Of a stretch of DNA of 15,040 nucleotides, positions 7,420-14,435 are shown piece after piece. Numbering within the stretch: the first letter of the stretch is position 1; each line of letters starts with the position of its first letter. The DNA is taken from the NCBI GenBank assembly GCA_013361075.1, contig JABWAJ010000076.1, positions 1 to 15,040 of the forward strand, given 5' to 3'. The notes beneath the pieces were generated by a model. The model had not been told where the DNA came from, searched no databases, and saw nothing but the letters and a program-made list of their open reading frames with translations. The position numbers and the translations under genes are program-made. The DNA is from Saprospiraceae bacterium. GTDB taxonomy: Bacteria > Bacteroidota > Bacteroidia > Chitinophagales > Saprospiraceae.

Positions 7420-10400
7420 ATGGCTAAGAGAAGCATAACCTCCGTTCCGCCGGGAGATGAAAATCTGGAAATTTTTCTGCAACGGTATACCGCCGTTGTA
7501 CAATTATTGCGGGACAAAAAAGGCAGCCTGACCGCTCTGCCATTTGGCTTGCAGTACTTTGAAGCTTTTGAGTCGCTGGAGCCGTTTTTGGGCAAACTCA
7601 ATGTCATTATTACCGACCATGACACCCATATTGCCGAATTGGATGAACTGCTCAGACAAGCCCAGGAATTATTGGACCGGCTGAAGCAATTAGACCTGGA
7701 AAATCTCGACCCGGAAAAAATTCGTCAAAAAGTCCTGGATGCACTGGCTTCCTGGAAAAATGAGGTGGATCGGCTGATTGCAGCCCTACAAGACCAGGCC
7801 AACAAGCATGAGCAACAACTGGCCTCCATTGAAGCTACTCTTCGGACAATTGATCCGGCCCAAATTGAACAAAACGCGGTTAGGAAAGTACTCGGGGAAT
7901 TGGCCGCCTGGCGTGATGAAGTCCGGGTGGCACTGGGAAAATTTCAGGATTTCATTAAAACTCAGGAACCTCTTGTCCGGCAATTGCGCACGGATGTCGA
8001 CGCCCTGATGGCCAAAATTGCAGGGGTTGATTTTTCAAAACTGACTCCTGAAGCCATCACCAGAGCGGTACTCGATGCTTTGAAGGATTGGAAAAATGCC
8101 CTCCAGACTCAGGTTGACCGTTTGAATGCCGATGTGATCACACTTCGGGATGATTTGGCCAGGTGGAAAGCTTCTGCCGAACAAAGGTTTGAACAACTTA
8201 AGCAGCGGCTTGACGCTCACGACCTGCTCTTAGACCAGGCAGCCAAGCGGGCAACAGCGCAGGATTTGCGCATGGATCAGCTGACCAAACGTACAGATGC
8301 GCATGATACGTTGTTCGAACAACTCGGCAAACGGATTGATGCGATCATCGCTTCAGGGGGCGGTGACCCTGAAAAGGTAAAGGAGTTGGTGTTGAAGGCG
8401 CTCGAATCCTGGAAAAAATCCATAGACGACTCTCTTTTATTCGTCAGGACTGAGCTTAGCAAACACGGGACACAACTTTTTGAGCACGGCCGCTGGATAA
8501 TAACTTTACAGGAACAAGTCCGGGGAATCCTGAATAATGGCACGCCAGACCCTGCTGCCATCAAAGCAGCTGTACTGGAAGCCCTTAAAGGCTGGCAATC
8601 CATGTTGCAACAGCAACTGGATGAGCTGAAAAAAAGACAGGATGGGGACGACAACCGCTGGATAGAGCATCGGAAATCTCTGGATGAAATCAATAACCGC
8701 ATCGCGGCACTTGCAGGGACTATTCCCAATATTGAAGGCCTGAGAGCAGAAATGTTGGCCATTCGCACCGCTTTACAAACAGAAATCAACAACAAAACCA
8801 AAACGGTTGCAGACAGGTTAAGTGAAAACATCCAGCGCATAGATAAGGAAATCCAGCGATTGGATGAACGCATCAACGGAATTGAAACTACCGGTGTAGA
8901 TCCTGAAGAAGTTCGCAAGATTATTGAAAAAGAGCTTTCTGCCTGGCGTCAGGAAATCCAGAATTCCATCAACCAGCTTACGAGGGATTTAATTCAGGCC
9001 AATACCCGAATAGATGGTACCATTCAACGCATTGAAAAGCTTGAAAAAGAAGGACTGACAGAGCAAGGGGTAAAGGACATTGTAAATGCGCTGCTTATTG
9101 AGTTCAAAGCTGAAGGGCAGCGCGCACTGGATCTGATTTCTGAAAAAATTACCGGAGTCAATACCCGTTTGACGGACTGGATTGCACAATTCGACAAACG
9201 ATTGACAACGGATGAAGGGTTGCTGAGCAGCCTGACTGAAGAAATCAGGTTGCTGAAAGAAAAAGGGGTGGATGAGGCCGGGATCAAAATAATTTTTGAA
9301 AACTGGATCAAGGAATGGGAAACCAAAGTCAACGAAAAAATAACAGCCAGTGAGACTTTGATCCGGCAACTGATTGATGATAAAATCCGCGAATTGCTGG
9401 AAACGGTCCGGACCCTGATCGAAAACAGCAATAATACCGAAGAAATTGCAGGCCTAATCCTGGAGCGGTTGAAATTATGGCGCGAACAGGTAGGTCTTGA
9501 TATTGCCCAACTGAAAGAAACAGATCGGCTAACCGGTATTGCGATTGGCAATTTGGACCAGGCTATAAAAAATCTGGAAATCCGGATCAACAATATTGTC
9601 ATTAGTGTCACACCGGAGGATGTTAAAAAAGAGGTAGAAGCTGCACTGGAATCCTGGCAACGAATTCTACAAAATCTGCTGGCAGAGCTGCGCAGGGAAT
9701 TTGAAGACGAGTTGAATGAACTGGTCAGCCTTCGCGAACAGGTTTTGGCTTTGAAATCCAGGATAGAGACCGTTGAAGGCAAAGACTGGACGACAGAAGT
9801 GCTGAAAGCCCTTGAATCCTGGAAACAAGCCCTTGAAGGAGAGGTCGCCTTAGTCCGTTCTCTGGCCAACGATGCGTTGAACAAAATAGAGGGTTTGGCT
9901 CTTGAAGATGGATTGATTGGACGCCTAAATGGACAATTGGAAGTTTTGCGGTCAAAGGTCAATTCCCTGCCTGATGAAGCGCGTGTTAAACAACTGATTG
10001 ACGAAGCAGTTGGTTGGCTGAAAGCCTGGAAAGAAACAGTAGATCAGCATTTGCAGGCATATGGTCAGGATAAAATGCAGTTTGAAAATCGGTTGACTGC
10101 GCTGGGTACAACCATGACCAAGGCCGATGAGGAAATCAGAGCGTTGATCGGCGCGCAAAAAAAAGAACTGGAGGCTCAACTAAAAAAACAAGAAGAACGG
10201 CTTAGCAAGGTTGAAGAACGAATAGCACGTGATGATCACGATGATCAGGCTTTTGTTAAAGCAACCAATCAAACCCTGGGCCAGTTGAAGGCAAAAGATG
10301 ACCAACTTGAAGCTGTAAATGCTGCTCAACAGGCTCAAATTGAAGCCCTTATCGAACAAGTCGACGCCTGGAAGCCCGATGCAGGAAATGAAACAGCGGA

Positions 10401-12840
10401 TCGCCTGGCCCGAAGGTGTCTTGTGGGACGGGGCATAGCCTGCGGGTTTGAGGTATGGCACACCAAAAAATATACCTTGTACATTGCGCCAGGAGCTGGC
10501 GTTACTTCCGACGGACACCTGCTGACCAAGCGGGATACCACACATTATACTCACTTCCGGATACTTCAAAACCGGGATCGTTATCCGCTTTTTGTAAAAA
10601 GAGCTGCAAAAAAACAGGGCGAAAAACCTTTGTTGTACGACGCCTGGGAACTGGTACCCATACAGGATGATGAAAAGGGGTGTATGCCGCTTTCGCCCCA
10701 AAAGCTTTCAGACGAACCCTTCCTGTTGGATAAGGTCGTATTGGCTCTGATGCCAGAGGAAAGCGATGGAACGCAGTTGACTTATGTGATCATGCGGCAT
10801 ACCGACGTCATCGAAGCATTGCATGCCAAAAAACGCCTCGACAGACGCCTTGCTGAACGGCCGGATGCCGATTTTGTGTTTGAGGAAGATTTTGCACCAA
10901 ATGATGAGATGCCATTTGAAGAGGATTTATACCTCGCCCTGCATCCTGTGCTCGCCCTGAAAGAAATCCCCTTGCCGCGTTTCGGATTTTTCAATAACCG
11001 GGAATGCAGCCCTGAGGAACTCGATCAGACAGAGTTCCCGGTCATAGATGCGTCCGGGGTTATTTACAAAACGTATGCGGCCATCATTGAGGATGTTCTT
11101 CGTAAAGTTGACAGGCAGATGGGCCGGGTCATTGATCAATACCATGCCTTGTTGTTCCCGCAACTTCAAAAGAAAGAATTCGAACAGGCGCTCAATCGCC
11201 TGGATGAAAAATGGACAGCTTATAAAAAATACAGTGAAAAGTCAACGGGGACGCACGCACAATGCTATGTCCAGTATTTTTACGACTGGGCGCGCGACCT
11301 GCTGGCTGCCTACCATGAGTTGCGCAGCGAACTACAGCAATTGACCCATGCCTGCTGCGTTTGCGACGATCATGATCCGATGACATTCTGGCACCCCAGG
11401 CATTTGTTGCTGGGCTTGGCCATGCGCACGGAGCACAATGGCTTGTCGTCCCCTTTGCGGAATGAAATGCAGCAGCCCCCTGTGTATAACAGCAACGCTG
11501 CCCGGCTTGAGTCCAGCAGGCTTTACTTCCGCCGGTGGTTTTTTATGGTCAAGTTCTTTTTTCTGCCCATTCACGAAGAGTTGGAAAAAAATCCGTTGTG
11601 CAAGGACAATAAAGATGAGCTGAATCAGGAAGAAATACCCGACTTTTCGGTGCTGCGCATCACGCCTGGAAAAACGTACCAGCACCCGATCAGCTTCCAG
11701 AGTCTGCCCTTTTACTATGCCGTTTCGCCGGGCAGTCAATCGCTACACCGCTTCTGGAATTACCAACGCAGCAAAACGGTTTCCGAAAATCAGTTGCTGA
11801 GCTACCACGCCCATGACGGCGACGACAGCTACAGCAGTCTTCCCCACGTAGTGCGCCCTTTGTATTTTTCATTGGATGCGCACGATTTTTATCGGATAGA
11901 AGGACATATCGGTAAAAAAACAATAGCCATCCATCGCAAATACGGGAAAGATGATGTGCCGGCCACTTATGATCCTTTTGCAGCTTTGCAATATTTAATC
12001 CAAAAACACAACCTCGATTTTGAAGTAATTTCGATTCCCTATACTGCGCTGCAAAAAGCAATCGAAGGAATGCCGCCGTATCTGATTCCAGGTGATGACA
12101 CCACAAAAGTGTGGTCTTTTGCCCGAAACCTGCTTGGCGCTGAACACCTTGCAGGAGTACCGAAAGGCGGAACATTCCTTTTGATAACGGAAGGGGAAGG
12201 AACCGAAAAACGCGTGATTGCAGACTTCTGTTTACCTTATCGGTGCCAAAAAATGGAATCACCCCCACCCGTATTGGATACCTGTACACTTGCTGTTTCG
12301 GCAACGGCCGATAACAAATGTGTCAGCGACCAGATTAATGCAACCATTACAGTCAAAGTGAAAAACCCGGGAAGTGATAAGTTCGACTTGTTTGTTGATG
12401 AGGTAAAAGTCGGCACTCACCTTTATGGCCAGGGCGGCGTCACGGAAGTTGTATTGCCGATAAAGGGAGATGGTATTTTGCGAAAAATTAAAGCTCAGGA
12501 TTCAATCAATAAAACCTGCGAGGCAACGGTTGACTTAAAACCTGTCCGGTGCGCCTGCGATATGGAAGTGAGTGTAAAAAGCATTACGCCAGCAGAATTA
12601 AGAAATCATGTAAAAGTACTTTTTGAGATTTTGGTAGATTCCGTCGAAGGAAGGCAAGGCTTTACGCTTCAAATTGACAGAGAGGCTCCTCCTGCGATGG
12701 TTCCATACCGTGGCAAATTAACGACTGTGGAACGGATATTACCAATAGACGAAATTTCGCATACCGTTGTGGTAAAAGATGCTTTTGGCGGCAGCTGTGG
12801 AGCAGAAAATAAATTTCTAACCAACCGAACGACACAATAA
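7420..12840 (+). CDS. Giant repeat/coiled-coil protein in the tail-fibre (afp13) position, 1806 residues
   Basis: Not assignable to a named family from sequence alone. N-terminal ~95 residues form a possible anchor (QRYTAVVQLLRDKKGSL, FGLQYFEAF). Residues about 97-990 are almost wholly helical and hydrophilic, with at least 12 divergent units of the pattern D-P-E-x-V-K-x-x-V-L-x-A-L-x-x-W-K. Residues about 1000-1620 are a different, globular region starting with CLVGRGIACGFEV and GAGVTSDGHLL, a GIACG/GVTS theme I associate with Bacteroidota eCIS proteins. It also has a Cys/His cluster (C1312, C1313, C1315, H1318, then WHPRHLLLG). Residues about 1622-1806 are beta-rich and look like two Ig-like domains with several cysteines. 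The gene lies 46 bases after the Afp12-like gene and 32 before the tape-measure gene, exactly where afp13 (fibre) sits in Afp. Inference: a baseplate-attached fibre or tether with a distal binding head. Alternatives are a scaffold or a second length-determining protein. The ORF is certain, the role tentative. Confidence 0.6.
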   Translation: MAKRSITSVPPGDENLEIFLQRYTAVVQLLRDKKGSLTALPFGLQYFEAFESLEPFLGKLNVIITDHDTHIAELDELLRQAQELLDRLKQLDLENLDPEKIRQKVLDALASWKNEVDRLIAALQDQANKHEQQLASIEATLRTIDPAQIEQNAVRKVLGELAAWRDEVRVALGKFQDFIKTQEPLVRQLRTDVDALMAKIAGVDFSKLTPEAITRAVLDALKDWKNALQTQVDRLNADVITLRDDLARWKASAEQRFEQLKQRLDAHDLLLDQAAKRATAQDLRMDQLTKRTDAHDTLFEQLGKRIDAIIASGGGDPEKVKELVLKALESWKKSIDDSLLFVRTELSKHGTQLFEHGRWIITLQEQVRGILNNGTPDPAAIKAAVLEALKGWQSMLQQQLDELKKRQDGDDNRWIEHRKSLDEINNRIAALAGTIPNIEGLRAEMLAIRTALQTEINNKTKTVADRLSENIQRIDKEIQRLDERINGIETTGVDPEEVRKIIEKELSAWRQEIQNSINQLTRDLIQANTRIDGTIQRIEKLEKEGLTEQGVKDIVNALLIEFKAEGQRALDLISEKITGVNTRLTDWIAQFDKRLTTDEGLLSSLTEEIRLLKEKGVDEAGIKIIFENWIKEWETKVNEKITASETLIRQLIDDKIRELLETVRTLIENSNNTEEIAGLILERLKLWREQVGLDIAQLKETDRLTGIAIGNLDQAIKNLEIRINNIVISVTPEDVKKEVEAALESWQRILQNLLAELRREFEDELNELVSLREQVLALKSRIETVEGKDWTTEVLKALESWKQALEGEVALVRSLANDALNKIEGLALEDGLIGRLNGQLEVLRSKVNSLPDEARVKQLIDEAVGWLKAWKETVDQHLQAYGQDKMQFENRLTALGTTMTKADEEIRALIGAQKKELEAQLKKQEERLSKVEERIARDDHDDQAFVKATNQTLGQLKAKDDQLEAVNAAQQAQIEALIEQVDAWKPDAGNETADRLARRCLVGRGIACGFEVWHTKKYTLYIAPGAGVTSDGHLLTKRDTTHYTHFRILQNRDRYPLFVKRAAKKQGEKPLLYDAWELVPIQDDEKGCMPLSPQKLSDEPFLLDKVVLALMPEESDGTQLTYVIMRHTDVIEALHAKKRLDRRLAERPDADFVFEEDFAPNDEMPFEEDLYLALHPVLALKEIPLPRFGFFNNRECSPEELDQTEFPVIDASGVIYKTYAAIIEDVLRKVDRQMGRVIDQYHALLFPQLQKKEFEQALNRLDEKWTAYKKYSEKSTGTHAQCYVQYFYDWARDLLAAYHELRSELQQLTHACCVCDDHDPMTFWHPRHLLLGLAMRTEHNGLSSPLRNEMQQPPVYNSNAARLESSRLYFRRWFFMVKFFFLPIHEELEKNPLCKDNKDELNQEEIPDFSVLRITPGKTYQHPISFQSLPFYYAVSPGSQSLHRFWNYQRSKTVSENQLLSYHAHDGDDSYSSLPHVVRPLYFSLDAHDFYRIEGHIGKKTIAIHRKYGKDDVPATYDPFAALQYLIQKHNLDFEVISIPYTALQKAIEGMPPYLIPGDDTTKVWSFARNLLGAEHLAGVPKGGTFLLITEGEGTEKRVIADFCLPYRCQKMESPPPVLDTCTLAVSATADNKCVSDQINATITVKVKNPGSDKFDLFVDEVKVGTHLYGQGGVTEVVLPIKGDGILRKIKAQDSINKTCEATVDLKPVRCACDMEVSVKSITPAELRNHVKVLFEILVDSVEGRQGFTLQIDREAPPAMVPYRGKLTTVERILPIDEISHTVVVKDAFGGSCGAENKFLTNRTTQ
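7708..10239 (+). repeat. At least 12 divergent Trp-marked helical repeats in the stalk
   Basis: Each unit opens with a turn-like D/N-P/x-E motif, runs into an amphipathic helix, and carries Trp-Lys/Arg at a fixed place. The marker residues are W112, W164, W224, W331, W392, W509, F562 (Trp replaced), W633, W687, W746, W801 and W870. Spacings are 52, 60, 107, 61, 117, 53, 71, 54, 59, 55 and 69 residues. The two long gaps are about double the base period, suggesting units whose Trp has been lost or that were replaced by other coiled coil. Example cores: VLDALASWKNEV, VLKALESWKKSI, AALESWQRIL, VLKALESWKQAL. DNA identity between units is low, so the duplication is old or under strong divergence. 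Confidence 0.8.
8203..8343 (+). repeat. Nested 14-residue (42-base) coiled-coil repeat
   Basis: Three consecutive 14-residue units lie inside one of the long gaps between Trp modules: QRLDAHDLLLDQAA (262-275), KRATAQDLRMDQLT (276-289) and KRTDAHDTLFEQLG (290-303), followed by a partial KRIDA. Fourteen residues equals two heptads, so the repeat fits a regular continuous coiled coil. This segment appears to replace one expected Trp-marked unit. Confidence 0.75.
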
Positions 12841-12850
12841 TCCTGACCGC

Positions 12851-12870
12851 ATTAACTAACTACAGTTAAT
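12851..12870 (+). promoter_or_regulatory. 7-base inverted repeat directly before the tape-measure start codon
   Basis: ATTAACT (12851-12857) and AGTTAAT (12864-12870) are perfect reverse complements separated by six bases, and the second arm ends two bases before the ATG at 12873. The pair fills most of the 32-base gap between the giant repeat gene and the tape-measure gene. It could form a weak AU-rich hairpin over the ribosome landing site or act as a small operator. The arms contain only one G:C pair, so hairpin stability is marginal and function is unproven. Confidence 0.35.
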
Positions 12871-12872
12871 TC

Positions 12873-14378
12873 ATGCACCGCATTCGTCGGCAAATACTTG
12901 AACTTGACCTGCTTCGCGAAGCAGGGGCTTATGCTTTGCAGCAACGGGCCAGCAGAATTTTTCAGGAAAAAGTATTGCCGGAACTGGACCTGATTTTTAC
13001 CCGGTTGGCACCTGAAGGGATCGTTATTCAATTGGACCGGCTCGAAATAGACCTTGGTGCTTTGGGTGAAAACAACTGGGAAAAACGATTTACAGAAGCT
13101 TGTATCCGGCAAATTGAAAAACAACTGGCACAGTTACTTGCGGATGCCCCGTATTCGAAGGATAAAGGGATCCGGATAAAAGCGCAGGAGGTGCACCACT
13201 GGGAAATATTTTATCATTATTTGCAAAATGGCGTATTGCCGTGGCAGGCCAAAAGCATTTCGCTGCGCGATTTAGAAAAGGATTTGCAAAAGGCAATGGA
13301 CAGTCAGGAGGTTTTGTCGCTGCAAAATTTTCAAGCATTTTTGCGACAATTCCCTGCTGCAATCCAACGGTTGAGTACACAGTTTAGTACCGGATTTACA
13401 ACTGCTTTCACTGAAGTTTTGTTAAGTTTACCTGCGGGCTGGGTTAGCCGGGTACTTGACTTTGGTAAAAGTTTATCCGGGCAGCCGGTAACCGGACATC
13501 ACTACCACAAATTCATTGAAGCGCTTATTTTAGAAGAAGCACCCGGCCGTTTGCCGGAAGTGCCGGATGCTAATTGGGTAGCCAGCTTTCTTTATTCCCT
13601 GGATGGGGGGATTCATTTGGATTCCGGAAAAAACAGGCTACATCGCCCAACTGCTCCTGAGCCACGTGAAAATAACAGGCCGGGAAAATTACCGGATGGA
13701 ATAGACCACGAGTCAAAGGCCTGGCAGATGCAAAAAAATAGGGAAGCAGATCAAGATTCAGGATCAAAAGAGTATCAGGGAAATGCAACAAAGGACCCGG
13801 ATTCGGCAGTAAGGCAACAACCGGTACCGAAACTCGCCGCGCTTTTACATTCCCAGACCGGAAAACCTGAAGAAGCGGCTTTTGGACTTCCGGTCGCCAA
13901 TGCCGGGCTGGTGCTGTTTGCTCCGTACCTGGCCTTGTTTTTTCGACACCTGAACTACCAGATTCCCGATCCCGACCAACATCGGGCGGTTTACCTCCTG
14001 CATTACCTGGCAACGGGTGCTGAAAATCCGGAAGAACCGCTGTTGTTATTGCCTAAACTCCTTTGTGGAATGGCTCCGGAATTGCCGCCGGATGCACCGT
14101 CACTTGAACAGTGGCCGCTCACCGATCAGGAAAAAACAGAAGCCCGCCAATTGTGTGAGGCTGTCGTCAAAAACTGGCCAACATTAAAAAATACGTCTGT
14201 AGAAGGTCTGCAAAACAGTTTTATTCGGCGTGAAGGCCTTGTATATGTTAAGGACAGCAAGACCTTATTGCTTCGTGTAGAACGCACAGGCCAGGATGTT
14301 TTGCTCGACACCTTACCCTGGACAATTTCGGTCATCAAACTACCCTGGATGGATTTTCAGTTGCAGGTGGAATGGTAA
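12873..14378 (+). CDS. Contractile injection system tape-measure family protein (Afp14 type), 501 residues
   Basis: The N terminus MHRIRRQILELDLLREAG, followed by ALQQRASRIFQEKVLPELD and then LDRLEIDLG, matches the opening I know from the CIS tape-measure family typified by Afp14. The C-terminal third carries the rest of the family signature: GLVLFAPYLALFFRHL from residue 345, RAVYLLHYLATG at 371-382, KNTSVEGLQNSF from 439, and RVERTGQDVLLD with LPWTISVIKLPWM near the end. Residues about 250-325 are a low-complexity, polar linker (many N, D, K, Q, P) joining the two conserved halves and probably the variable part. Afp14-type proteins are proposed to determine tail length during assembly; here the protein would act in the cytoplasm with the tube and baseplate. 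Start at 12873 gives the full family N terminus. The gap to the next gene is 57 bases with no recognisable promoter or terminator. Confidence 0.9.
   Translation: MHRIRRQILELDLLREAGAYALQQRASRIFQEKVLPELDLIFTRLAPEGIVIQLDRLEIDLGALGENNWEKRFTEACIRQIEKQLAQLLADAPYSKDKGIRIKAQEVHHWEIFYHYLQNGVLPWQAKSISLRDLEKDLQKAMDSQEVLSLQNFQAFLRQFPAAIQRLSTQFSTGFTTAFTEVLLSLPAGWVSRVLDFGKSLSGQPVTGHHYHKFIEALILEEAPGRLPEVPDANWVASFLYSLDGGIHLDSGKNRLHRPTAPEPRENNRPGKLPDGIDHESKAWQMQKNREADQDSGSKEYQGNATKDPDSAVRQQPVPKLAALLHSQTGKPEEAAFGLPVANAGLVLFAPYLALFFRHLNYQIPDPDQHRAVYLLHYLATGAENPEEPLLLLPKLLCGMAPELPPDAPSLEQWPLTDQEKTEARQLCEAVVKNWPTLKNTSVEGLQNSFIRREGLVYVKDSKTLLLRVERTGQDVLLDTLPWTISVIKLPWMDFQLQVEW
12908..12925 (+). repeat. Perfect 18-base palindrome inside the start of the tape-measure gene
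   Basis: CCTGCTTCGCGAAGCAGG equals its own reverse complement and lies 35 bases after the A of the start codon. In mRNA it would make a seven-pair stem closed by a CGCG loop, much stronger than the upstream AU-rich dyad. In protein it encodes part of DLLREAG, a region of the family where residue identity is fairly free. It may be chance or codon-driven, or a translational control element early in the message. Confidence 0.6.
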
Positions 14379-14435
14379 GTAATTGGTGAAATAAACACAG
14401 AAGAAGCCCACTTTTATTGCGAATATCAATCCGCT

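Noticed and set aside
7409..7438. Nine-codon upstream frame (MSSLWLREA) overlapping the start of the stalk gene
   Set aside because: It could be a leader peptide, but there is no supporting attenuator structure or conserved content, and short frames of this size are expected by chance.
8277..8918. 213-codon open frame on the minus strand
   Set aside because: Same reason: it is antisense to the stalk, with a biased Ser/Cys/Arg composition and no separate upstream gap or start context.
9024..9962. 312-codon open frame on the minus strand
   Set aside because: It is antisense to the Trp-repeat stalk. Its Ser/Arg-rich low-complexity translation is what the reverse complement of Glu/Lys/Leu-rich coding gives, and no domain is recognisable.
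10228..10240. Short dyad CGTGATGATCACG in the stalk gene
   Set aside because: Six-base arms inside a coding stretch for Asp/His residues; this size arises easily by chance and there is no regulatory context.
11690..12304. 204-codon open frame on the minus strand
   Set aside because: It is antisense to the globular region of the stalk protein, whose plus frame is continuous and has coherent protein features; the minus translation has none.
14379..14435. Possible promoter or terminator before the DUF4157 gene
   Set aside because: No Bacteroidota-type TAnnTTTG box at a sensible distance and no GC-rich hairpin followed by T residues; read-through from the tape-measure gene is simpler.
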